A DNA stretch of 64,000 nt, taken from contig CALSLK010000014.1 in assembly GCA_943787175.1 (NCBI GenBank), forward strand, positions 1 through 64,000, read 5' to 3'. Position numbers and translations under genes: made by a program. The stretch is from an uncultured Alphaproteobacteria bacterium. GTDB taxonomy: Bacteria; Pseudomonadota; Alphaproteobacteria; SP197. The notes under the pieces are model-generated. The model saw only the letters and a program-made list of their open reading frames with translations, had not been told where the DNA came from and did not search any database. Shown piece by piece: positions 21,601-30,412 of the stretch; position 1 is the first letter of the stretch, and each line of letters opens with the position of its first letter.

Positions 21601-22326
21601 AAAACCCGGCCCCAGAAGCAATTTGGGCTGGGTCAGGCCTCTTCCGTCAGCCGCATAGTCGGCAAACAGGCGCATCCCGCGCAGGGCAACCTCTGGATCG
21701 ACATCGCGCGGCAGAACCACCACCACGGCAAACCGGGTTTCGTCGCCTGCGCTTTCTCCTGTGCGAGCTTCTTCAATCGCTGCACGGATGTCGCGCGCCC
21801 GGATTTCGAGCTCAAGATCAGTCTCCGTCGGACTGGCAAGCGTGAGCAACAAGGCCGCAGTGTCGCCAAATCCATCATTGAACTTGATCGGTTGCACGCC
21901 GTCGGGAAGTGATTTGCTGAGCGCCTGGAGTCTGAGGTTTATGGAGTTGAAGACTTCGGTGGTGTCGCTGACGTCCTGATCGAGCTGGATCTGGACGATC
22001 GACAGACCAGGCAGGGACATCGACTTGATGCCGTAGGTTTCCGGCCCGGGTGGCTGAATCAGCGAGCTCTCAGCGATGGTTGCCTCGATCGCACGCGTGA
22101 CCAACCGGTCAACGCTGATCGCATCCATGCCGGGCCAGGCCGTGACGGCGGAAGCCGCGCGCACTGGAATGACCGGATCTTTCAACCGCGGCATGGCCCA
22201 ATAGCTGTAGGCACCCCAAATGATGCAGAGAATCAGCGCAACGAAGGCGACCGAGCGGTTTTCCGTGAAAAACCGGGCAAGGTTGTGCCGACTCTCCAGG
22301 CCAGATTTGGTGGTGCCGCCACTCAA
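18666..22326 (-). pseudogene. RND-family efflux permease (AcrB/MexF-like), two frameshifts near the 3' end
   Basis: The first 1046 residues are open (MSGGTTKSGLESRHNLARFF...). They include the N-terminal membrane helix, porter loops, helices 2-6 with GLLVDDPVVAND (ion-relay Asp pair) and the second porter half. Near 19190 the frame breaks after KQTTGFS and resumes as LAITLLISMTLIYVALVVQF. Near 18765 it breaks again, resuming VPVFYAIFVLDLKIVAWD to the stop. Corrected length ~1220 residues, long for the family. Divergence from AcrB at the N-terminus suggests an HAE1-like subgroup. Third gene of the tolC-mfp-RND operon; proton-driven export of drugs or lipids from periplasm or membrane. Confidence 0.86.
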
Positions 22327-22372
22327 AGAACGGCTCGCCAGGACTTGGCGGATCGAAACCTGTTAACGCGCA

Positions 22373-23506
22373 TCACCGCACCACTTGAACGGATTGCCCG
22401 TCGCGCACCGTATTGGTGCCCACGACCACCACGGCATCACCGGCTTCCAGCCCCGAAAGCACGGCAATACGGTTTCCGTGCACCTCGCCAATCGTGACGC
22501 TGCGTTCGCGCGCGACACTGGCGCCATCATTGGTTTCAACGACAAACACGGCATAACTGCCTGCCTTGCCATCCTCACGCACCAGTGCGTCGATCGGAAT
22601 GGTGCTTGCCTGCGCGGCCTCTTCACCGACCTGGAGAACGAGTGAAGCAATCATGCCGATCTTCAGGGCATTGTCGGCATTGTCGAGACCCAGTTCGATG
22701 GGGAACAGCCGGGTCGTATTGTCCGCCGCCGGAGAGATCGACATCACCGTGCCGCTGAAGGTCTGGTCCGGCAGCGACTGGGTCGTGATCGACAAACGGT
22801 CACCCAGTTTAATGGTCTTGAGCTGAGTATCTGGAATGCCAAACACCGCCTTGATCTCGCTGGGGTCGGCAAGTTCAAACGCCGTCGTCGCCGAAGAAAC
22901 CAGCGAACCGACCTCGATATTGCGTTCAACCACCACGCCGGTCAGTGGCGAGGTTAGATCCGTATCGCCCAGAACATCACTTGCCTGATCGACCTGCGCT
23001 GATGCGGCTGTCACATTGGCCTGTGTCGACTGGAACTGCTGGCGTGCGTCGTCGTACTCCGTCGCCGTTGCGCTTTGTTCATTATAAAGATTCTGGACGC
23101 GTTGCCAGTTTTCCTGGGCTGTCGCGAAGCTGGCTTGCGCAGCGGCAAGTTGCGCCTGCGCCTCGGTCAACTGATCCTGAAGCTGGCGCGGATCAAGTGA
23201 GGCAAGCACCATGCCCTCGGCAACAAGATCACCTGGCTCGACCTTGCGCATGACACCATCGGAGCCCTCGACCTGCAAAAGCGATATCACGTTGCCGTCT
23301 GTCTGGAACGAGAGCGACAGCTGCGTGATCGCCTCAAGCGAGGCCGAATAGGTCAACGAAAGATCATCGTCTGCACCATGCTCAACCACCGTCTCCACGC
23401 GAACCGGCAACGGTGCAGCCTCAGGCGCTGGTGTGTCCTGATCACAGGCGGCAAGAAAACCGGCGCCCAACAACAGCGCCGCAAGGCTGGTGCGTAGCAT
23501 AGTCAT
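22373..23506 (-). CDS. Efflux RND periplasmic adaptor (membrane-fusion) lipoprotein
   Basis: 377 residues. The signal peptide ends in lipobox FLAAC (MTMLRTSLAALLLGAGFLAACDQD), so it is an inner-membrane-anchored lipoprotein. A lipoyl-like half-motif, an alpha-helical hairpin (LQDQLTEAQAQLAAAQASFATAQ, about residues 110-160), the second lipoyl half (SPLTGVVVERNIEVGSLV) and a beta-barrel follow, the standard HlyD/AcrA order. It bridges the RND pump and the TolC-like channel. The start overlaps the TolC gene stop (ATGA); the RND gene starts 46 bases downstream. Confidence 0.92.
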   Translation of the reverse strand: MTMLRTSLAALLLGAGFLAACDQDTPAPEAAPLPVRVETVVEHGADDDLSLTYSASLEAITQLSLSFQTDGNVISLLQVEGSDGVMRKVEPGDLVAEGMVLASLDPRQLQDQLTEAQAQLAAAQASFATAQENWQRVQNLYNEQSATATEYDDARQQFQSTQANVTAASAQVDQASDVLGDTDLTSPLTGVVVERNIEVGSLVSSATTAFELADPSEIKAVFGIPDTQLKTIKLGDRLSITTQSLPDQTFSGTVMSISPAADNTTRLFPIELGLDNADNALKIGMIASLVLQVGEEAAQASTIPIDALVREDGKAGSYAVFVVETNDGASVARERSVTIGEVHGNRIAVLSGLEAGDAVVVVGTNTVRDGQSVQVVR

Positions 23507-24876
23507 TCCTCTCCCATCGCGCGGGCCAGATCGGCCTGATAACCCAGGACTGCCAGGGCCGCCTTCACCGCATCATCATTGGCTTGCGAGAGTTCCGATT
23601 CCGCATCGAGAACATCAGACAACAATGCAGCACCTTCCTCAAACCGGTTCATCGTGACACGAAGCTTTTCCTGCGAAGCCTGTTGCGAAAGCCCTGCAAC
23701 GCCAACCGCCGCCTGGGCGTCTTCGATGTTGCGCAGCGCTGCATTGACTTCGGAGACAACCTGACTCCGCGTAGCATGCACATCATTCCGGGCCTGGGAA
23801 ACGCCCACTTCCTGCGCCTGAACATTGGCGTAACGCCCGCCCCAATCGAAAAACTCCCAGGACAATTGGAGACCAACATACATCTCTGTGTCGGGAATCA
23901 GGTTGTGGTTGGCGCGCGTGTAGCTGAACACCGCCCCGGCATCGGGAATGTAATCAAATTCGGCGATATCAACGTTGTTTTCGGCCAGATCCACACGCAA
24001 CAACGCCTCACGCATTTCCGGGCGTCGGTCGAGCGCTATCTCGCGTGCCGTCTCGCTATCAACAAGAAGCGCAGCCGGGTTCAAGGCGCCGGCCACCTGG
24101 AACGGCTCCATGGGATCACGGCCCATCAGGTTGTTGAGTTGCTCCTTTTGCGAAGCAATCGTATTGCGGTCCGTCAACGCCTCCTGACGAGCCTGAGCCA
24201 ACCTCGCCTGAACCTCGAGAAGTTCGTAGGTCAGAGCGGTTTGCTCCTCGACCTTGTTGGCCATTTCCCGCTCAAGCGCTTCGTAAAAGGCGATGCTCTC
24301 TCCTGCATTGGAGAGGTCGGCCTGCGAAGCGACAATCTGGTAGTATTGCTGCTTGACCTGCTTGACCGTGTCCTGAAGCGTCATGCGCAGATTTTCTGCT
24401 GCAATCATCTGGGCAAGTGTCATGTGATCGACTTCAAGTTCGACCTTGAAAATGCCGGTGATCGGCTGCACCACCGAGAGTTGGACGACGCCCGTCCAGT
24501 CCTCGTTGGTCTTGATCGTCACATCGTTTGCCGGAATTGGCCCGGTTGCCGCAAAGGAGCCGAACACGCCCTGGTCAAACGTGTATTTCTGTTCCGTCAG
24601 ATTGCGCCGGGCACTAACAACGACCTTCATCTCGGGAAAGTAGTCGGCCCAGACTTCATCAATGGCATGCCCGGCCTTGTCGACATCCAGCTCGGCATTC
24701 TCGACCGAAGGGTTATCCAGCAGGGCCCAGGTGATCGCCTGTTCGATGGAAACGGTATGGCCGTCGTCCTGCGCTTTCAGGGGGCCTGAAAAAACTGCAC
24801 AGCCGAGCAGTGCCAGTGCAAAACACCGGGCCAAACAGCTGAATTTCCTGCGATCACCCAATACGCCTACCGCCAT
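23503..24876 (-). CDS. TolC-family outer-membrane efflux protein
   Basis: 457 residues from the ATG at 24876, chosen because AGGGGAG lies 6 bases upstream and the signal peptide (ARCFALALLGCAVFSGPLKAQ) follows; a longer frame to 25131 is not supported. The mature part has two repeated helical halves, the first from SIEQAITWALLDNPSVENAELD and the second from LDRRPEMREALLRVDLAENNV, as in TolC trimers. The last residues (RAMGEE) overlap the adaptor gene by 4 bases. First gene of the efflux operon. Seventy-nine bases upstream lies the triple-RidA gene on the same strand. Confidence 0.9.
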   Translation of the reverse strand: MAVGVLGDRRKFSCLARCFALALLGCAVFSGPLKAQDDGHTVSIEQAITWALLDNPSVENAELDVDKAGHAIDEVWADYFPEMKVVVSARRNLTEQKYTFDQGVFGSFAATGPIPANDVTIKTNEDWTGVVQLSVVQPITGIFKVELEVDHMTLAQMIAAENLRMTLQDTVKQVKQQYYQIVASQADLSNAGESIAFYEALEREMANKVEEQTALTYELLEVQARLAQARQEALTDRNTIASQKEQLNNLMGRDPMEPFQVAGALNPAALLVDSETAREIALDRRPEMREALLRVDLAENNVDIAEFDYIPDAGAVFSYTRANHNLIPDTEMYVGLQLSWEFFDWGGRYANVQAQEVGVSQARNDVHATRSQVVSEVNAALRNIEDAQAAVGVAGLSQQASQEKLRVTMNRFEEGAALLSDVLDAESELSQANDDAVKAALAVLGYQADLARAMGEE

Positions 24877-24956
24877 GATCCACTCCCCTGAATCCGAACC
24901 TAGAGGGTATCTGAAGCACATGGAACCTTCATCAGAAAGCCCTCGTCGCGACGCCG

Positions 24957-26117
24957 TCAGTGGCCACGTGGCGTCATCGCCACAACATCGATCTGCACCA
25001 GCGCACCCGGATCGATCAGAGCATCCGTGGGCACACCCGTGGATGTCGGACCCGGCTTGGTGAAATAGGAACTGCGCACCATCGCATTGCGTTTGAGCAT
25101 GTCGACCGAAGCCCCGGCGCTGTACCAGCATCCAACCTTCATGGTTTCGTTAATCCCGGCGCCAAAGTGCCCCAACATGGCAACAACCCGGTCCATGACC
25201 AGGCTGGTCTGGGCCGCCATGTCCCCTGCCTTCAGCACCTTGCGATCGGCATCGAAGGCAACCTGTCCACCAACAAAGATCACATCACCGCAGGCCAGTG
25301 CCTGGCTGAACGGCCAGTTCTCCGGCCATTGCCAGGGTGGGGTTTCAAGATGTTCCCGGGGGCCGACCATGCCAATGGCATCCATCATCACCAGGCAACC
25401 AGGACGTGACAGGGCAGGCAGCGGCACAAAGGTCACGACCGGTCCGGGAGCAGAAAAGCCCTGGGAAAGAACCCAGCCCACGGTAGCAAGATCGGCTGGC
25501 CCACCACCTGACACGTAATAGACATTCAGGCGCACGACATCGGTGAGTTTGAGACCCGCCTGCACCAGACCGTTGCGCAGGCCAACCAGGGATGAGGCCG
25601 CCTGGCTCTCCAGATCTTCAGCACCTGTCGCCGCAGCAGCGTTGCCACCCACGAAAACCATGTTGCCTGCAGCCAGTACACCGTCAGCCGGTGCCTGACG
25701 CACAAGGGCAGTGCTGCCATCAGCAAAGGCGTAGCCTTCAACCTCGATCATCATGCCTGGAAAAGCGAGGTTGGTGATCGGCACAGCGGTAATCACGGCA
25801 TCATCCATGCCCGGCAAACCAGCCCGCAGCCGGGACAGCATCTCTTCGCGGATGTCTTCGCCCTGACCGACATAAAACACGACAAGCTTGGCGATGGAGT
25901 TAGCTCCGGCACCAGCACCTTCAACCGTCAGGCGCACCTCACGCGCGACCATATCGGTCTGGGTCATCAGATCGCCCGGCGCGCGCTGCTGACCATTGAC
26001 GTCAAGCGCAACACTACCGGCAATGGAGATGACGGGGTCATAACGGTCCGACAGGGACATCGGCACCTCGAAGTCGAACTGCCAACACTCAGCGGGCCAA
26101 TTGCGGTGACGTTCCAT
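24957..26117 (-). CDS. Three tandem RidA (YjgF/YER057c/UK114) domains in one protein
   Basis: 386 residues, three times the usual RidA length. Domain 1 is about residues 15-125 (RYDPVISIAGSVALDVNGQQ... VVFYVGQGED... VPITNLAFPGMMIEVEGYA). Domain 2 is about 127-250 (RQAPADGVLAAGNMVFVGG... VVRLNVYYVSGGG... VPLPALSRPGCLVMMDAIG). Domain 3 is about 265-382 (WPFSQALACGDVIFVGGQV... MKVGCWYSAGAS... DALIDPGALVQIDVVAM). RidA deaminates reactive imines or enamines through a conserved Arg; in each repeat that Arg position reads differently (no clear R before the final strand), so activity is uncertain. GGAGGA ribosome site. It may form a pseudo-trimer in one chain. Confidence 0.82.
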   Translation of the reverse strand: MERHRNWPAECWQFDFEVPMSLSDRYDPVISIAGSVALDVNGQQRAPGDLMTQTDMVAREVRLTVEGAGAGANSIAKLVVFYVGQGEDIREEMLSRLRAGLPGMDDAVITAVPITNLAFPGMMIEVEGYAFADGSTALVRQAPADGVLAAGNMVFVGGNAAAATGAEDLESQAASSLVGLRNGLVQAGLKLTDVVRLNVYYVSGGGPADLATVGWVLSQGFSAPGPVVTFVPLPALSRPGCLVMMDAIGMVGPREHLETPPWQWPENWPFSQALACGDVIFVGGQVAFDADRKVLKAGDMAAQTSLVMDRVVAMLGHFGAGINETMKVGCWYSAGASVDMLKRNAMVRSSYFTKPGPTSTGVPTDALIDPGALVQIDVVAMTPRGH

Positions 26118-26312
26118 CAGTGGTTCCTCCGGTCATTCTGTCTCAAGCCAACACCACCTTATGTCAATATACCCGGGAATGTGCGGGGATAACCGCCCGC
26201 CAGTCGACCACAAGAAATCAGCATCCGCACATCTTGCTGTCTGCAGGAAGACAAACGATGGTGCGCGCACCGAATCCTTGCTGAATCAGCCCCGTTGTCA
26301 GGAGACCCGACC

Positions 26313-27329
26313 ATGAAAGCTGTCGCGATTACACGCTATCTCCCCATCACCGATCCCAAGGCCTTTCTTGATGTGGAGCTGCCCAAGCCGGCGCCGACGG
26401 GCCGGGACCTCCTGGTGGCGGTGAAGGCTGTCTCAATCAATCCCGTCGATACCAAGATCCGCAAATCCAAAGGCCAGGACGTGGTGGAAGATCCGCCCCG
26501 CGTGCTCGGCTGGGACGCCAGCGGTGTGGTCGAAGCCGTTGGATCAGATGTCACGCTTTTCAGCCCTGGCGATGAAGTCTATTACGCTGGCGATATCACC
26601 CGTTCGGGTTCCAATTCAGAATTCCAGCTTGTCGATGAACGCATCGTCGGCACCAAACCCGTAAGCCTTGATTTTGCGCAGGCAGCCGCCCTGCCGTTAA
26701 CCACGATCACGGCTTATGAGTGTTTCTTCGAGCGGTTGGGAATTGACCGTGATGATGCTCACAAGGGTCAGACGCTGTTCATCATCGGGGCGGGTGGTGG
26801 TGTCGGCTCCATCGGCATTCAGCTTGCCAAGGCTGCCGGCCTGACCGTGATTGCAACGGCATCGCGCCCGGAAACAACCAGCTGGGTCAAGGAACTGGGC
26901 GCCGACCATGTCGTCAACCACCGCGAGCCCATGGTCGAACAGGTCCGCGCCCTGGGGTTCCAACATGTCGATCACATCGCGATCTTCAACGACATGCGCC
27001 ATTGGGATGCAGCGGTTGAACTCATCCGCCCCCAGGGCGGCATCGTCTCGATCGACAATACCGACGTGCCGATGCCCATGGCCGGCATGAAAACCAAATC
27101 GGCCAGCCTGCATTGGGAGTTCATGTTCACCCGCGCCATGTTCGAGACCTCCGACATGATCGAGCAACACAAGCTGCTCTCCTATGTTGCCGAAGAGATC
27201 GACGCCGGCCGTATCCGCACAACCCTTGATGAGGTTCTGAGCCCCATCAATGCAGAGAACATCAGCAAGGCCCACGCCATGGTCGAAACCGGAAAAGCCA
27301 AGGGCAAGATCGTCGTGCAAACCTTCTGA
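26313..27329 (+). CDS. Zinc-independent MDR-family alcohol dehydrogenase/quinone oxidoreductase
   Basis: 338 residues from ATG 26313 (AGGAG 8 bases upstream; a TTG at 26295 is less likely). GroES-like N-domain (SINPVDTKIR), then the NADPH Rossmann motif GAGGGVGSIGIQLAKAAGL and typical YAGDITRSGSNSEFQLVDERIVG. No structural or catalytic zinc cysteines, so it belongs to the ZADH/quinone-reductase branch (QOR, AdhP-like zinc-free). Likely reduces quinones or enones with NADPH. The 195-base gap before it holds no clear gene or operator. Confidence 0.88.
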   Translation: MKAVAITRYLPITDPKAFLDVELPKPAPTGRDLLVAVKAVSINPVDTKIRKSKGQDVVEDPPRVLGWDASGVVEAVGSDVTLFSPGDEVYYAGDITRSGSNSEFQLVDERIVGTKPVSLDFAQAAALPLTTITAYECFFERLGIDRDDAHKGQTLFIIGAGGGVGSIGIQLAKAAGLTVIATASRPETTSWVKELGADHVVNHREPMVEQVRALGFQHVDHIAIFNDMRHWDAAVELIRPQGGIVSIDNTDVPMPMAGMKTKSASLHWEFMFTRAMFETSDMIEQHKLLSYVAEEIDAGRIRTTLDEVLSPINAENISKAHAMVETGKAKGKIVVQTF

Positions 27330-27430
27330 TCACGTTTGACGTTCGCTTGCGCCTGAACAGCATGGGCATAGGCGATTGCCGCCCTTCCCGTTAGGCTCTG
27401 TAGAACAGTTGATCAGATAACAGAGAGATC

Positions 27431-28198
27431 ATGGCCATGGGACGACTGACGGGTAAAACAGCACTGGTGACCGGCGCGGCATCGGGCATCGGGCGGCGCA
27501 CGACCGAACGTTTCGTCGAGGAAGGCGCGCGCGTCGCCATGACCGACTGGAACGCCGAAGGTCTGGCAGAGGCTGCAGCCCCGCTGGGCGATGCGGTCGT
27601 CACCATCCACCATGACATCACCGATGAGGAAAGCTGGATCAGCGCGGTCGATCAGGCCGTCACGGCACTGGGCAGCATCAGCATTCTGGTCAACAGCGCG
27701 GGCACGGGCGCAGCAACCAACATCGAGGAAACCACGCTGGAAGACTGGCGGCGGGTCATGAGCATCAATGCCGACGGCACCTTCCTTGGCTGCAAACACG
27801 GTGTTCTGGCCATGAAACAGACCGGCGGCGGCTCCATCGTCAACCTCTCCTCGGTCTCGGGTCTGGTCGGCGGTCACAACATGGCCGCCTACAACGCCAG
27901 CAAGGGTGCGGTGCGCCTGCTCACCAAATCGGTGGCGCTTCATTGCGCGCGCAAGGGCTATGACATCCGCTGCAACAGCGTGCATCCGGCCTTCATTTTG
28001 ACGCCCATGGTCGAGGCCATGATCGAACGCAGCCGCGACCCCGCCAGTACCCAGGGCAAGCTGGAAGCCCAGATTCCCCTGCGCCGCATGGGCGAGGCTC
28101 AGGACGTCGCCGACATGATCCTCTATCTCTCGAGCGACGAAAGCCGGTTTGTCACCGGCGCCGAATTCGTCATCGACGGGGGGCTCACCGCGGGCTGA
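27431..28198 (+). CDS. SDR family oxidoreductase
   Basis: 255 residues of classical SDR: TGAASGIG at residues 14-21, NSAG, catalytic Ser in LSSVSG, Tyr-Lys in YNASKGAV and a C-terminal IDGG motif. AGAGAG precedes the ATG. It ends 5 bases from the convergent class II aldolase. A ketone/alcohol oxidoreductase of unknown substrate; the closest family members act on 3-ketoacyl or cyclic alcohols. Confidence 0.9.
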   Translation: MAMGRLTGKTALVTGAASGIGRRTTERFVEEGARVAMTDWNAEGLAEAAAPLGDAVVTIHHDITDEESWISAVDQAVTALGSISILVNSAGTGAATNIEETTLEDWRRVMSINADGTFLGCKHGVLAMKQTGGGSIVNLSSVSGLVGGHNMAAYNASKGAVRLLTKSVALHCARKGYDIRCNSVHPAFILTPMVEAMIERSRDPASTQGKLEAQIPLRRMGEAQDVADMILYLSSDESRFVTGAEFVIDGGLTAG

Positions 28199-28203
28199 GG
28201 CAA

Positions 28204-28977
28204 TCAGCTCCGATACCCCGTTCCCCGCTCGCGTTCGAGCTGGGTAATCAGGCTGGGCCATTCCATCCCGACACGGGCATGGCCATTGGGCGCGAAGATG
28301 CGGCGGCCCTGTTCGATGGTCTTCTGCTGTACCGCTTCGCTGGGGTAATGGAGCGGCACGCCCCCCGAGAGACCATCGACCTGATAACGGCAGGCCGCCT
28401 CGATCCGGTGCATCCACACGAATGCGGCACCGACGCTGTCGCCGCAGGTCATGAGACCATGATTCCGCATGATCAGAATCATGTTGTCGCCCAGATCACG
28501 CACCAGGCTTTCCTGTTCAGCCGCGTCCAGCACGACGCCTTCATAGTCGTGATAGGCAGTCCAGCCGGTGATGATGAGTGCCTTCTGGTTGATCGGCAGC
28601 AGGCCATCCTTTTGCATGGCAATCGCATTGCCCGCACGGGTATGGGTGTGGAGTACGCAATGGACGTCCGGGCGTGCGCGATGGATGCAGGAATGGATCA
28701 GGAAACCAGCGGGATTAACGGGCCAGTCGCTGTGCCCCACGATCTGACCGTCCTGATCGACCTTGACCAGGTTGCGGGCCGTGATCTGGTCAAACAGCAG
28801 ACCATAGGGATTGATCAGGAAGTGCTCGGTGCCAGGAATGCGGGCCGAGATGTGGGTGCCCGATAGATCCGACCAGCCATAGAGATCAACAAGCTGGTAA
28901 CAGGCCGCGAGATCGCAGCGTGCCTGCCATTCGGCCTCAGACATGGATCCCGAATCGATTGCCTCTGCAACGGCCAT
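28204..28977 (-). CDS. Class II aldolase/adducin family protein
   Basis: 257 residues from ATG 28977 (AGGAG 8 bases away); a longer frame to 29076 lacks a ribosome site. The zinc-binding motif HTHTRAGNAI, the acid/base region ISARIPGTEHFLINP and NHGLMTCG are present. The family includes fuculose-phosphate aldolases, epimerases and decarboxylases, and many bacterial members are of unknown substrate. It is next to an SDR and a dioxygenase, suggesting carbohydrate- or acid-type catabolism. Confidence 0.87.
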   Translation of the reverse strand: MAVAEAIDSGSMSEAEWQARCDLAACYQLVDLYGWSDLSGTHISARIPGTEHFLINPYGLLFDQITARNLVKVDQDGQIVGHSDWPVNPAGFLIHSCIHRARPDVHCVLHTHTRAGNAIAMQKDGLLPINQKALIITGWTAYHDYEGVVLDAAEQESLVRDLGDNMILIMRNHGLMTCGDSVGAAFVWMHRIEAACRYQVDGLSGGVPLHYPSEAVQQKTIEQGRRIFAPNGHARVGMEWPSLITQLERERGTGYRS

Positions 28978-28991
28978 GACGCCTTCTCCTG

Positions 28992-29009
28992 TCGTTGTTA
29001 GCGCAACGA
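28992..29009. promoter_or_regulatory. Short dyad in divergent promoter region
   Basis: TCGTTG-N6-CAACGA just upstream of the class II aldolase start. The divergent 164-base gap to the BBOX-like gene also has TTAG-N5-CTAA. Either may be a regulator site. No regulator gene is adjacent, so assignment is open. Confidence 0.25.
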
Positions 29010-29141
29010 TAGAGCCGAATGGCAAGGCGAGACAAGCGACCGGATTAGCCAGACTAACCCTGATGACCCAATACAAGTCGGTTTACAGATCAGCCGTTTG
29101 GTCTCACGGTCAGGCCTCAACACATTTGCTGCGAGGCGGTC

Positions 29142-30338
29142 ATGGGCGTTGTTGTGGGCAATCCAAGAACCACCCTTACCGAGGTCGCCAATGCCGGTGA
29201 CCACATCACCGTGCATTGGGGCGATGGCCATACCAGCCGATACCACGCAGTCTGGCTGCGTCACACCTGTCGTTGCGAGATTTGCGGTACCTTCGAAAGC
29301 GGCATCCGCGCCCTGCGCCTGACCGAGATCCCCGACGACATTGCCATTAGCTCGGCCAATCTGGATGCAGACGGCGCCCTGAACATCATCTGGTCTGATG
29401 ACGATCACAAAGGCTGCTTTGATCCGGTCTGGCTGCGCGCGACCTGCAACAGCCCGGAAGAACGTCAGCGCCGGAAGTGGCGGCCGACCCTATGGGGCAA
29501 GGAACTGGAAGGTGGGGTTCCGGAAGCCGATTACGAGGCCTGCAGGCATGACGAAGCCGCGCGTCTGGCCATGCTGGAACACCTGCGCGACTACGGCTTT
29601 GTCTTGCTGCGCAATGCACCGCGCCAGGCAGAAGCAACGCCCGACGTTATTGCGCTGGCCGGGCCGTTGCGGGTCACCAACTACGGCAGCGTTTATGACT
29701 TCACCTACAATCCCGACGCTCTGGTTTATGGCGATCTCAACGTGAAGCTCGACCCCCATTGTGACGAACCCTATCGCCAGGCCCCGCCTTCGATCACCTG
29801 TTTTCATTTCGTGCGTGCCGCCACCAGCGGCGGTGCTTCACTCATGGTCGACGGTTTCCGGGTCGGGGTCATGCTGCGTGAAGAAGACCCCGAAGCCTTC
29901 CGTCTGCTCTCATCCGTGCCGATCACCCATTACCGCCGTCTCCTGAAACAGGGCCGCGATTTCCGCATGCGCGCGCCGGTGTTCAGTCTGGATGATGACG
30001 GGGAGATTGCCGGTATCCGCCTCAACGACCGCGGAGCCGGCCCGCTCGATATGGCCGATGACCTGATCCGCCCCATGCTGCGCGCCTTGCGCAAACTCGA
30101 AGCAATGTTGTTCGACAAAGCCAATCAGGTCGAAGTTCCGGTCGGCACCGGTGAAGCGCTGTTCTTCAACAATCAGCGCGTCCTCCATGGCCGTACCGCC
30201 TTTGCGCCCGAAGGCGACCGCTTCATGCGAACCGGCAATGTGGAACTCGACGAGTTCTATTCGACCCTGCGCATGCTTGCCCGCGAACAGGGCAACGAGA
30301 CCGCCGACATGCTCCTGCCCCACGGTGCACTGACTTGA
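29142..30338 (+). CDS. Gamma-butyrobetaine hydroxylase-like 2-oxoglutarate/Fe(II) dioxygenase
   Basis: 398 residues with the two-domain BBOX layout. The N-terminal DUF971-type zinc domain has WLRHTCRCEICGTF. The catalytic TauD domain has the His-x-Asp pair in LDPHCDEPY and the distal His in VLHGRTAF, followed by RFMRTG (2-oxoglutarate-binding Arg region). BBOX hydroxylates gamma-butyrobetaine to carnitine; trimethyllysine hydroxylase shares the fold, so the exact amine is unknown. With the Rieske and GMC genes 10-20 kb further on, it fits a quaternary-amine diet. Confidence 0.88.
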   Translation: MGVVVGNPRTTLTEVANAGDHITVHWGDGHTSRYHAVWLRHTCRCEICGTFESGIRALRLTEIPDDIAISSANLDADGALNIIWSDDDHKGCFDPVWLRATCNSPEERQRRKWRPTLWGKELEGGVPEADYEACRHDEAARLAMLEHLRDYGFVLLRNAPRQAEATPDVIALAGPLRVTNYGSVYDFTYNPDALVYGDLNVKLDPHCDEPYRQAPPSITCFHFVRAATSGGASLMVDGFRVGVMLREEDPEAFRLLSSVPITHYRRLLKQGRDFRMRAPVFSLDDDGEIAGIRLNDRGAGPLDMADDLIRPMLRALRKLEAMLFDKANQVEVPVGTGEALFFNNQRVLHGRTAFAPEGDRFMRTGNVELDEFYSTLRMLAREQGNETADMLLPHGALT

Positions 30339-30361
30339 TGGTTTCTGCTCATTCCTGGGTC

Positions 30362-30392
30362 TTGACTTAAGAAAGTATATACTTTCTATATA
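30362..30392 (+). promoter_or_regulatory. Promoter with perfect 18-base palindrome before the MFS gene
   Basis: A -35-like TTGACT (30362-30367) is followed by the perfect palindrome AGAAAGTATATACTTTCT (30370-30387), and then TATATA near 30387-30392, which could be the -10. The palindrome fills the spacer between the two promoter boxes, the normal place for a repressor that blocks RNA polymerase (TetR, MarR or HxlR types bind such sites). The regulator is not encoded next to it. Confidence 0.7.
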
Positions 30393-30412
30393 TCGCCATG
30401 GAAAGGGGCACC

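Noticed and set aside
20683..21912. 409-residue open frame antisense to the RND gene
   Set aside because: Long antisense frames are expected in GC-rich genes; the RND protein on the other strand has clear motifs.
23584..24789. 401-residue open frame antisense to the TolC gene
   Set aside because: No protein-family motif; it mirrors TolC codons.
23503..25131. TolC start at 25131
   Set aside because: The extra 85 residues are not signal-like and there is no ribosome site; AGGGGAG marks 24876.
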